Source: Arabidopsis thaliana (taxonomy: Eukaryota > Streptophyta > Magnoliopsida > Brassicales > Brassicaceae). From it: DNA of 64,000 nt. Positions 33,268 to 44,986 of this stretch are shown one piece after another. The notes below the pieces were generated by a model, which was not told the DNA's origin, did no database searches, and worked only from the letters and a program-made list of their open reading frames with translations. Every line of letters starts with the position of its first letter. The stretch's first letter is position 1. The translations under genes and the position numbers were made by a program. The DNA lies in NCBI RefSeq assembly GCF_000001735.4, contig NC_003074.8, positions 23,009,261-23,073,260 on the forward strand, in the 5' to 3' direction.

Positions 33268-36200
33268 TCATTTCGACGATGATGATGGGTTTAAAGGACT
33301 CGGCTTTGGACTATTTTGGCCTTTCCCGGAGAGCCTTGGACTCATCTCACCTCTTAAATCAATCACTCTAGGACTAAACACTTGAGAGAGATTCCGATTA
33401 TAAACCGGTGTTGAAGTCGAACTAGTAACTTTAGGACTACATGTGTGTCTAAACTCTCCTCTGCTTCTTGTAATAAACTCATCAAGAATCTCAGAATCAC
33501 ATGGATACGAAGCAGTTGATCCCATCTCAGCTTCCTGCAAAATCCAAAATCGGTTAATAAGATTTTTCAAGAAGCTAAAAAAGTGGATTTTGATTCGAAT
33601 TAGTAATGGAGTCGTTTACCGGTACTGCGAGATGGAACGGTAAAGCGGGTGCTTCTTCGTACTCTGCTGCGTCTAAGTCCTGAAGATGAGCACTTTTGAA
33701 GAATCTTGGGAGGATATATTGCCTTACGGGTATCAGAAACATGATCAGTAGAGGGAACATAACTCCAGCGATTGGTATCCACGTGAGACCAAAGCAAGTT
33801 AAGAGATAAGTTGTTTGGAAAATTGTGAACATTGCGATCGTTTTGAATGGAACGGTTTCCACGAATGTCGCGTGGTTATCTTCAAGGACCCTGCAAATTT
33901 GTTGAGTAATTGAGTAATGATTCTTGAAAGAGTAAAAGAAGATGAAAATGATTGAGACTTTACTTGAATCGACGACTAGGAGCTGTGAAGAGAAGTAAGA
34001 TTCTTTCCCAGAATTGGTTTCCGGGTAAGCTTTCGATTGCCATGAAGGCAAAGTAGCCCCAAAGGACTGATGTAGGGATCATTTTAAGGAGAGGCATAGC
34101 TGCAACACACCCTCCAACCATTACTGCTTGAAGCAAGTTGCTTACTCTCTGTTCTTTGACTTCAATTGGCAATAAATCATCAATCTCTTTCTCGATATCA
34201 AACAGAGTCTCATCAACTGGAGCATCGAGATTTCCTGTGAATGTTGTTGCTTGGATTGTTGATTCTCTTAGCTCTTTCAGACCCTACAGAAGAGATAGTT
34301 TATCCACCACTTAGCCCCAAACCAAATTACTTTCCATTGAAAAGTTACACAGGATATTCTTTACCTGAGGCTGTTGGTAGACTAATGGAGTCTGCATTTG
34401 ATTATAAACATCTTGCATGTTTCCATACAACTGTCCTAGACTCGCATTCTGCTTGATGCTTTTGCGAGCAGTTGCAACTAGTCTGTTCCGAAGCAGCTGT
34501 GGAAAGAGCAAACAAGAAGCTTAAATCCAAGGCCTGAAGGAGAAAAAGATCCCAAAACAAAAAACGATGCTGGTAAGGTACCTGATATTTTAGTGTTGCT
34601 AAGCTCTTAGTATGCATTGGTGATTGAGGGATGACTCCATTTGATGGAGGAATTCCAAGTAGACCACACATTAAGGTCTGAAAATGGCGGAGTAAGTAGT
34701 AGATCAAGGTCAAGCAAAAGAAGAAATTACTAGTTCCTGTAGATTCTTACCAGAAATCCAAGAAGAAGCAGATCATAGTGGTAAGAAGATGGTTTTCTCA
34801 AATTGAATTCTTTCTGCTGCGCAAGCTGTGATGCTACACTATGATCGAAGTAGTAAAGAACTGCAATCATTGTTGCTGGAATGAATGCTCCAATTATGTA
34901 GACAATTGGAACTTGAAGCATCTCCTGAGAAATCAAAGTCACTGTTCATTAGTCATATGTTCTTGTTGGGGTGTGTTTGAATTTCAAGATAAAGACACAC
35001 CTTTACAACAGTCCAATTCTCATAAGCACCAGGGGACCAAGGATTTGGGCTAAAAAGTCGCCGAGGAATTCCTTTTGGAACATCTCCTGTTGGGATGTAG
35101 GAGACACCGGTCCACACCAGAACCATGAGTGGCACACCATAGTCAGCTACTAAACTTCTAAGCCAGCCTGGTCCAAGAATAATGTTTTTTTTAAAAGGAA
35201 TTAAGTTCTTCCATAACAAGGAATATTTGACTGAGATCTCCCCACTTGTAAGCAATGACTGCTTAATTGATTATTGATTTCTCTCAAGATCCATAGAATA
35301 AGGAGATTCCAGATCATGAGAATTAAAGAAAAGTTGACTAAGTGCCTCGTTACCTGTTCCATATCTCCATGATCTTGCTTTTCTGCTTCTAAGTGCAGTT
35401 ATCAGAAGACCAAAGGAAAGAACCAAAGCAAACATCCCATTTGCAAATCTCCAGGAAGGTAAAAACTCCACAAGTTTCAGATCCTCTCTCGCAGGAGCGC
35501 GAAATTCATCGACTAATCCCTGGATATATAATCAAAGCATTAGAGGCAATCAAAATACAATTTATTGGTACCTTAAAAAATTGCAAATTCTTTTACTTTG
35601 ATGGCTTGTTGCATGAAGAGCATAGCTATAAGAAGGCCAAACAATTCTCCAGCTACTCTGGTGAATCTGTTGATAAATGAACAAGCTCCACATATAGCCA
35701 ACACAAACAGTATCAACGAAGTCCAGACACAAACCCTACACATATTTAACAAGATTTTAACACCTTATTCCTCACATTTTAACAAGATTAACAATCAAGT
35801 TAGGAGAAAACATTACCATCCAGACCAAGCCAAGAATAAATTGCGTCCCAGTTCAGGTCTCCCTTTAGCAAAGTTAAACATGAATGTGTACATAATAACA
35901 GTTGGCTCTGCAACTCCGAGTATAAGCAGAGGCTGGCCTCCGATGATCGAGTGAATGATTCCACAAATGGCTGTAGAGGCCAGTGTCTGAACAGCGGTAA
36001 GAACTCCATCTACAAAATTACAGAATCTTATTCAAGTTGCGATCTTTTGCTACTAACATTCACAAAGCTGATAACTTTTTTTCTTTTCAGAGGAGAAGAT
36101 TAAATACCAGTGCTTCGTTCCAACTGTTCGCCGAATGAAATAACAGGAATCGCAGACGCGAAGAATATGTATGTGGTAGGAGCCAGAATCCTACAGAAAT

Positions 36201-36373
36201 GAGAAGTCATATAGGTGAAAAATTCATTAAAACATATAAATTTTGAAAAAAAGTAAACAAATTGAGTACCTAAACCCAGCTTTGATTCCTCCGGTCCAAT
36301 CTTGTTTGTAGCACATTAACCTTCCTTTAAGATCATTCTTGATACCTTCAAACGGAACAAAAGTCTCTTCCAT
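33268..36373 (-). CDS. BOR2: Borate exporter of the SLC4-like BOR family
   Basis: Twelve exons, 36270-36373, 36108-36190, 35817-36009, 35597-35735, 35354-35519, 35001-35167, 34751-34924, 34582-34677, 34365-34496, 33964-34283, 33620-33890 and 33268-33534, give 703 residues. Plasma-membrane boron efflux for root growth and pectin (RG-II) cross-linking, as established for BOR1/BOR2. The N-terminus [19 protein letters not shown] and the transmembrane core follow the bicarbonate-transporter fold ([40 protein letters not shown]). The cytosolic tail after [20 protein letters not shown] is Ser/Pro-rich. BOR1 is sorted by Tyr-based motifs in its large loop; comparable YGNM and YNQM tyrosines are present here. 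uORFs lie upstream. Confidence 0.96.
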
Positions 36374-36535
36374 GGTGGCTTCTCTCTGTAAATTACTCTG
36401 TTTTTAAGTTACTCTGTTTTTCGTTTTCTATCAGACAAATCGTCGAACACTTGGAGAGCTTCTTTGGTTAGACACTCGCGAAGAAGAGTTAGAAGATGAG
36501 TTTAAACCCGATATGAGGGAGACACGAAAAGGAGA

Positions 36536-36713
36536 CTACTTGAAACCCATATTAGAGAACATTCTCAATACTACAAGTTTAGGGGATAGAAGAAAAATGC
36601 ACAAAAATCCAGACAATAAGAGCTAAAAGCAAAAAACCAAATATTAAGGAGCTCGTAATAACAATGAATCTCGTTGAAGAAGATTGGGAATGATTCATGG
36701 AACAAATTTACAT
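36536..36713 (-). promoter_or_regulatory. Upstream ORFs in the probable BOR2 leader, including AUG-UAA
   Basis: On the minus strand upstream of the BOR2 ATG: a minimal start-stop ATGTAA at 36713-36708, a 39-codon uORF at 36698-36579, and a four-codon uORF (MGFK) at 36550-36536. No other ATG intervenes before 36373. AUG-UAA elements mediate boron-dependent ribosome stalling in NIP5;1, and the BOR1 leader is known to carry regulatory uORFs. Whether this stretch is transcribed as BOR2 leader is inferred from the TATA box at 36856. Confidence 0.55.
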
Positions 36714-36855
36714 GATTTTTTTTGAGAAGTAATAATGGAGAAAAAGGGGACTGTGTATTGTTTGGATGACAAGAAAGTGACGAAGAGTGGTTTCAGCTGT
36801 GCAAATTGCAAAGTATATGTCTTTGGTGGCAAGAAAGATGAAGCCGAAGCATCCC

Positions 36856-36864
36856 TATATATAA
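36856..36864 (-). promoter_or_regulatory. Candidate TATA box of BOR2
   Basis: The minus strand reads TATTATATATAGGG. Transcription would begin near 36825, giving a leader of about 450 nt if unspliced. Confidence 0.45.
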
Positions 36865-39800
36865 TACTAATAATGACGGACATTATTAACAAATCATTAG
36901 GAAGGATTAACGAAGCGCGTCAAGTTTTTCGACGGTAAGCTTATAAAAAAATTACTATAATCATTTATAATGTAGCCAGCCACCACCGTTACCTTTGACC
37001 TTTTTATTGTAAAAATCATTATTCATCACATAGTTACATGATTTATAATGAGAGAAAAACTAAAAAATTAGAGTTATAGATTGTGTATTCAAATCTCTAT
37101 CTTTGAAAAGTTTAGTTCAGTTTACGTTATTAAAAATGTTTCTAAGTAATGTCCACATTGTTCCCAAGAAAAGAAAAAGAAAAAACCTTCGATCGAAGAC
37201 GTCCAATTTTTTTTTCAAAATTTATACTAAAAGTTATAGTATTATTGAGTAAAAATCAAATCTTCTACGTGAGGAAACGACTTAAACATTCATTACCTGC
37301 TTTCTTAAAAAGGCAACTGTACGATGTTTTGTGTAAAGGCAAAAAAAGAAGAAGAAAAAAGGGTCACTTTTGGAAGGGGTGGTGGCGAGATAATATACAT
37401 CTAATCCATACACTGACGTTGTAATAGTAAGAACTCAACCTAACAAATACGAACATCTTTTAATAAACTTGAATAAAGCAGAGTTTGACCTAATTAAATG
37501 ATCCAATCACCATTCGTTTCATTACCTTCTTTTTTTGTCACTTACTTTAGGAATTGGATTTTAACACGTTAAGTTGTCCTTCCAACATTCTGCTGCAGAT
37601 TGTACTTACACCGTGTATTAACTGCTTCATTATAAAAATGTAACCACCATCACCATATATCTTCTACTTACACAATAAATATAAACTACATGTTCTTTGT
37701 TTTAACATACGTAAATGTATGTATGAAGAGAGGTTGAAGGCCATGTGCTCTGGACAACTCATTTCTTAGCATTCGACGCAACCACAACATACAATATTGG
37801 AATTCACAGCCATATATTTCCCAACTACCTTTTTCTAATAAACAATATCATGATGACATCTAATTTATTTCTAGTTCATGCCACTTGAAGTTTATGATGA
37901 AACCTCTTGAAGTTTCTATGGAAACATATCAGAAATCATCATTACATGCGTTGGTTTGTTTTTTTTGGTTGTATGATAAGATACATAACAAGAATTCTTG
38001 AAAACACTGCAGCCACTTGAGGCTCTTCATCACGAGAAACCAGCCTATTCGATTTCATTTAGAATTCGAGTTATAACTCATAGCTACGTAATTATTAGAA
38101 AGTTATTGACTGACTTGCGAATGAAGATCATGTAAATACACGTACGCATTTGGTCTGCACATGTGAGTATGCCTTTTGTAGTCCTTGTTTCTTTGTATAT
38201 ATAGTGGCTTTACTTTCTTAAAAATAAAAATGAGTAGACAATCACAATGAAAGTTATTAGGAAAAAAATGAGTTTGAATTTGAATCCACCGTCTAATTTT
38301 GTTTCATTACTATTAAGTTACTATTTTACGTTAAAAAAAAAAACTTAATTTGAACTTGTTTTTCCTCGTTAGAGAGGTTTATTCAATCATAAGTCTGGAT
38401 TGATGGTTGGACCTAAATAAAAGCATGCTTAAAAAAGATATTTCTATCATTTACTCCTAACGATTGTTACTTTAAAACCTTTTCTATATAAACAATGAAT
38501 GTCACTTTCTGGTTTATATGCTTCTCATCTTAAATAAGTTTTTGTTTAATTTTGTCTCTATACTTAATTCGAGAAAAGGTCAACTACTATGTGTATACTC
38601 CATAGATATTTCCCGGATTAAATTATTGAGATCGAGGACGGGACATGACGTAACATTTAGTTATATATATTACACGAATTTTGTTTAAATTATCATGTAA
38701 CCGATTAACCACAAATCACACGCCTACGAGTCTATGACATTGAGTTCGATTTTGTCTCTATACGACACGATGAAAAAGGCAGTCAACGACTCATTTATAT
38801 GAAGTATTATATCGCCTGCCTATGACGTTGAGTTCTTTATACATCTTAACGGGGCGTAATTGTTTCAGTGGATTGGTTACTTGTAAAAATTTTAAAATAT
38901 CAATTAATCAAGTGAATACTTATTTGGGACAGGTTTAACTGTTTAAGAGTTGTTATATGTTTGACAATAATCGAAGACTGTGACTAACCAAGTAATCGGT
39001 GCTCTATTAATTTGTATTTTAGCCATGCATCTAATTTGACATCGAGACTCTTTTCACCGGTCTGGTACAGTTTGTCGAGCCAAGTGAGGGTAACACACTC
39101 TATACACTGCTCTAACAGCAAAACTGCTTATTTGTTTTTAATAGTTTGATCAACTTTCATATTAATTATTCATCTAGATTTTGTAAAAGTTGTCCACCAA
39201 ACTCACACATATCAATTCTTTTTTGAGTATTGTCTAGTTTTTTTTTTTTTTTTGAATGAATAGTATCGTCTAATTTATTCAACACTACAGTGTACATATT
39301 ATTTGCTACATTATTAAAGATTCAATCATGCATTTCACTCATTTCATGTCTTTTGTTTTTTTTCACAAAGCTAAAATTTTCATATTTAAAATATATATGC
39401 TTTTATGATGATGTGCTTAATTATTTTCATCTACCCAATATATTTTATATAGAAGCTGTGAGGAATCTTTGCTTTCACTTTAAAATTCCATTAATACGAG
39501 GTTCTTGCATGTTGGACCATCATATATAATACTACCAAGTTAACTTCAAATATGCCAACTTTCGTTTTACACATACACACCATTTACTTTTAGGTACATA
39601 TCCGTATTCAAATTCAAAGGAAATTAGTACCAAATTTACAAATCCAATAATGATATATGTTGTCGTCCCATACGAGATTAGTAAACCAGATACAACGAAC
39701 ACAATAATAAATATACACTTGATGTGTGTTATGACATCACAATAGTCGAACACAATTTAACTGTGCTTGGTGAATGTATGCAATGCAGTCAAATATTATT

Positions 39801-40223
39801 CCAACAATAATGATGTCTAGCTAGGGACGACTTTTTTCTATTATGAACGAGCGATAATAATTGAGAGAGAAACATGAAATAAAATATGTGAGAGGTGAAA
39901 GACAAAATAGAAAAAGTGGTTGGTCATTTTCTCTCATCATTTCGCATGTAAACACTCGAATTTCAATCTGTAAGAAGATGGAGCCAAAAACATGGTGATA
40001 ATGGCTCAATATATAGTTTGACTTGACACATTCACTTGATAGCGTAACCATTAGTCATTTTAGTACCATCAATAGTTGGACTGATTAGTGAGATTAATGA
40101 ACGGCTAAGATCCTTACATGTATATAACACACATTGGTCGTTTTTTTATTTTATTTTTCTGATTATATCGAAAACAAACACTTTATTAACCAAACCAGTC
40201 AAATAGATTGATTTGTTCTAGAT

Positions 40224-41856
40224 CTACCAAAACCGGTCAAGGGAATTTTTTGGGTAAGAGTACCGATTCGTCAAAACAGCATCAACGACAAACCGGTTAG
40301 CAGCTTCAGTATAGTGAACCCCATCCCATACAATTGCTTTGGTTACATCACGACAAATAGTTGAACCGGGTTGACCACACGTTGCTTTTCGATCATAGTT
40401 GTTAGGTCTTCCTCCATAACCGCAACAAGCCATCAACGGGTCCACAAATCCTGAAACCTCATAAACCAAATAAACCAATCAAAACCGGTTAACTAATTAA
40501 AATAGGACTTTTATAGATGCGGTCGATACGCACCGTATAGTTTGAAATCGGCGGAGAGTTTATATTTGATGGAGTAAATATCAACGTAGACGAGAGTGGC
40601 GTCTTTGAATTGGGATCTCAGTTCGTTGCAGAGACTAAGGAGTCCTTTGTTGAAGGCTTTGGCGACTTCATTGTGAACCCGGAAACAACCAATCGGGTCA
40701 AGATCCGAATCGTTATGCAGGTGAATCGCCAATTCTTTTGGTGCACAGCCCAATGGGCCTGTGTTGTGTACCCAAAACTTTCTCCCTCCGTATAAATATA
40801 CAGTCTTCAGTACAACATACCAAATCACAAATCAGCCGTATTAGGTATGGTTTAATAGTCAACTAGAAAGTTTTAAACAATTGCCCATTTGCCCCAAGAA
40901 AGTTGGAAAATCAAATATGGGTAGAGTTTTTTAGTTTTACTTAAATAATGTCCCTGAAGTTTTTAGTTACCGATTTACCACCCTAATAAGTTTATGAAAA
41001 AATAAGTTTTGGGGCTAACAGTTTACGTATATGTAAAAATAAAAAAAAATTGTGGAAGAAATGAAGTACCTGTATGGCTTTCTTTATCTCAAGAAGCATG
41101 GAAGGAATTTTTTCGACAACGGGTGCATAGGTTAAATTCGAATCATATAGAGCAAGTAAAAGATCGTTTTGTCCAATATCGATCATGTACAACGCGTTTC
41201 TAAATCCATTATCATCAATAAGGTCTCTTCTACCTATCAACAAGGAAACATATTTTGTAAGTAATTAAGACGAGATATGTATAAATTGTTTGGGACAAAA
41301 GTAATTACCGGAAGAGATAAGTTCTTGAGAACGGTTTTTGAAATGGACGAATTGACGAATTTGAATGGCAAGAGGGAAGGAAAAGATCGGAAGAGCGGTG
41401 GCGCCCGAGACTGCGAAATTGACTCCTCTTTTGAAATTTGGTGAAAGTGAATCCAAATATGGACTCAAATATGTCATCTTTAAATGTTCACCTGATCATA
41501 TATCAAAAGGTTTAATCAAATATATAACATTACATGTACATAAAACATATATTTAAAGAATTGAAACTCTTGTTGAAAAAAAAGAGAAAGAATTGGGACT
41601 CACAGTAGAAGTCAACGATGAGTCGACCGTCACCGAGACGACCAGTGCCTCTATGGAAGAAGGTAATGCCATGAGGGAGTCCGATAGGAAGTCCAACTCC
41701 AGCAAGAACTCCTCCGGTGTCGGAGTTAGAGTCGCCGAAGTTTATCAATATAGGTTTCTTGTTTGACTTGTAACTAGTTTCAGAGTTAGAGCAAACCAAA
41801 AGAGAGAGACATAAAACTAAGAAGAAGCATTGTAGAGAGGAAACAGTGTAATCCAT
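40224..41856 (-). CDS. GDSL-type esterase/lipase
   Basis: Five exons, 41604-41856, 41309-41491, 41070-41233, 40534-40804 and 40224-40450, give 365 residues, normal for plant SGNH/GDSL hydrolases (locus AT3G62280 by position). A signal peptide (about residues 1-25, [15 protein letters not shown]) predicts secretion. SGNH residues are present: Ser in [11 protein letters not shown], Gly in [10 protein letters not shown], Asn in IDIGQNDLL, and Asp/His in [11 protein letters not shown]. Block I has Asn in place of the Leu that names the family, common in one plant subgroup. CCGYGG and the surrounding cysteines are conserved. Substrate unknown; acyl esters or acetylated cell-wall glycans are plausible. 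Confidence 0.93.
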
Positions 41857-42209
41857 TTCTTTTGAATTCTTGCTACTCAGATAATTTTAATCAAGATTCA
41901 CGATCTGAAGCTTTTACATATAGTAATGTCTTTGGCTTAGAAAGTCAAATTTTTTGAATGTAAGTCAATAAGTACTATTGCAAGTCGCATTATATAAATC
42001 TCTAAATAATCTCAAAGTAAAAGCAATCAATCAACCTATAGATCCGATCGGCCATGTTCTATAAGGATTGTCAGAACTTGTTGAGCTATTAAAATACTCC
42101 GTACAACTTATTTGATTAATATGGGCCAAATCCGAAAATAAATGGACCTTATCGAATATTTTGTTCGAAGTCCAGGCCCACTAATCGAGTGCGAAAAAAC
42201 AAAAACAAA
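41857..42209. other. Intergenic: GDSL gene promoter
   Basis: Short promoter region ending at the 3' side of the tRNA gene. No other feature seen. Confidence 0.45.
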
Positions 42210-42234
42210 TGCGGTGAGCGTGGATCGAACACGC

Positions 42235-42277
<43 letters not shown>

Positions 42278-42282
42278 CCCGC
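42210..42282 (-). tRNA. tRNA-Phe (anticodon GAA)
   Basis: On the minus strand, 73 bases start GCGGGGATAGCTCAGTTGGG and end CACCGCA. The stem TCAGA/TCTGA encloses the loop CTGAAGA, placing the GAA anticodon at 42249-42247. The T-arm has GTTCGATC. No intron and no encoded CCA. Confidence 0.97.
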
Positions 42283-42489
42283 TACTTGTTATCGAAGCTA
42301 AAATAATAAAATAAATACAAATATTTGTAAAAGCGAGAATTTGTGATTTTTTTTGGCAATAAGTAGAGAATAGTTGTGTTCCACGATTCCTCCTCTCACG
42401 TTCGAAGACCATTTCTTGTTCTTTGGACGACCATCGGCGACAGTGTTAAGTCTAGAGTCTTCTTCTTCTTCGGCGTAGTTTTTTCCCCG

Positions 42490-43017
42490 GTAAGTCTCCG
42501 TTCATCGCCGAATCTGTATCCCTCTTTCTCTTTTTGTTTACTTGATCGTCTCTTTCGATTATGTATATCGCGATCGGAGTCCGTCATCTCCAGATCTGTG
42601 TGTATGCGCTTAATTTCGTTATGGATGTGACATGATTTCTTGTGATTCGTTTCCTTAGGGTTGATAGATCTGTATCCTGCATGATCGTTATAGATAGTGA
42701 TCTAGATTTGTCTTTTTTCAGATCGAAATTTAGATCTCTTATTGTTAATCATGTTGATTTTATTGAAACTTGCTCATACGAATGAGATCCGAGAGCATTT
42801 GGAAACATAGGATTGCTTTGCGTTGTAATTGTTTTCTCAAGTGATGGATATTGAATCTATGTGATTGATGCAAAATGAGTTCCAGAGAATTTATAATCCT
42901 AGGATTGCATGATAACTTCTTTGCTTTGTGATTGTTTTCTAAAGTATTTATTCCATATGAATGCTGCAATTGAGTATGCGTTTAGACTGAAGGTGTTATT
43001 TGAAAACTCTGAAACAG
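42490..43017 (+). other. 5' UTR intron of ARFA1E
   Basis: A donor GTAAGT at 42490 (after TTTTCCCCG) and an acceptor ACAG at 43017, nine bases before the ATG, bound a T-rich 528-bp intron. Leader introns are typical of Arabidopsis ARF1 genes and often raise expression. Confidence 0.75.
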
Positions 43018-43023
43018 GCTTGA

Positions 43024-44285
<1,262 letters not shown>

Positions 44286-44986
44286 GAGAACAACGTGTGG
44301 TTTGGTTTTTAATCGAGGAGAGTCTTGTCTTCTTCCTTCTATCTTTTGTTCTTTCGTCTCAAACTCTTATCATTTCATACTCTTTGTTCTTCGCTCTAAT
44401 AATTTACAAGTTTTTTTTTTTGTTGCTTTTATCCTATAATTCAGACTCTTATAAAATGGGGCCCAATTTCGGCGGATATTCCAATTTTTTTTTTTTTTTT
44501 GCCGGCATCCAATTTCTTTAGGCTTCTGCATTTACCGAATATATTTCTTTGAGATGGCCCAAATTCGTGAGATGAACTTGAAAAATGTTGGAACAGAATC
44601 CAAACAGTATTCAAACGGTATAACTAAGAGAAATCAAAATCAACGTATTTTGATTCCTATATGTCATCAAGTATACTAATAAAAAAAAAAACTGAATTTA
44701 GAACTAATCCGCAAATCTGATTGGATGGGGGCAGCACCAGTACAAAGAGCTACAGTTCCCGATTTAATCATAATTAAATACGTTGTAAGAAAAATGAAGA
44801 AGAAGTTAATTAATAGTAGATCTCCACTACACTTTTAACAATTACATACACTCAAAATCTTAGCGGCATTTTTTCTAAAGGTTTCCCAAAGAAGGAGAGC
44901 TCACTTTATCTTTCGTCTCTCTTCTTAGGTCTAGGGTTCTGGTGGAGAAGATTGTGGTTGTTTCTTAGGGTTTTCTGAGAGAAAGC
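44286..44986. other. Intergenic: ARFA1E 3' UTR and DUF7 promoter
   Basis: T-rich 3' UTR to about 44520, then the promoter and leader of the Agenet gene (TATA-poor, CTCT-rich near 44915). No further gene seen. Confidence 0.45.

Larger units (their letters stand above)
36374..40223. other. Long gene-poor intergenic region
   Basis: About 3.85 kb with only short open frames, all below 100 codons and without recognisable domains. The first about 500 bp belong to the BOR2 leader and promoter. Two weak imperfect repeats occur near 38550-38590 and 38751-38790 (TTTGTCTCTATAC start). A T14 run lies near 39240. No transposon termini or RNA gene were identified. The last part is the 3' flank of the GDSL gene. 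Confidence 0.45.

Noticed and set aside
36735-36938. Plus-strand open frame of 67 codons
   Set aside because: It is antisense to the BOR2 promoter/leader, has no recognisable domain and no start context.
37149-37424. Plus-strand open frame of 91 codons in the gene-poor region
   Set aside because: Lys/Phe-biased composition is as expected from AT-rich DNA; no domain, promoter or splice support.
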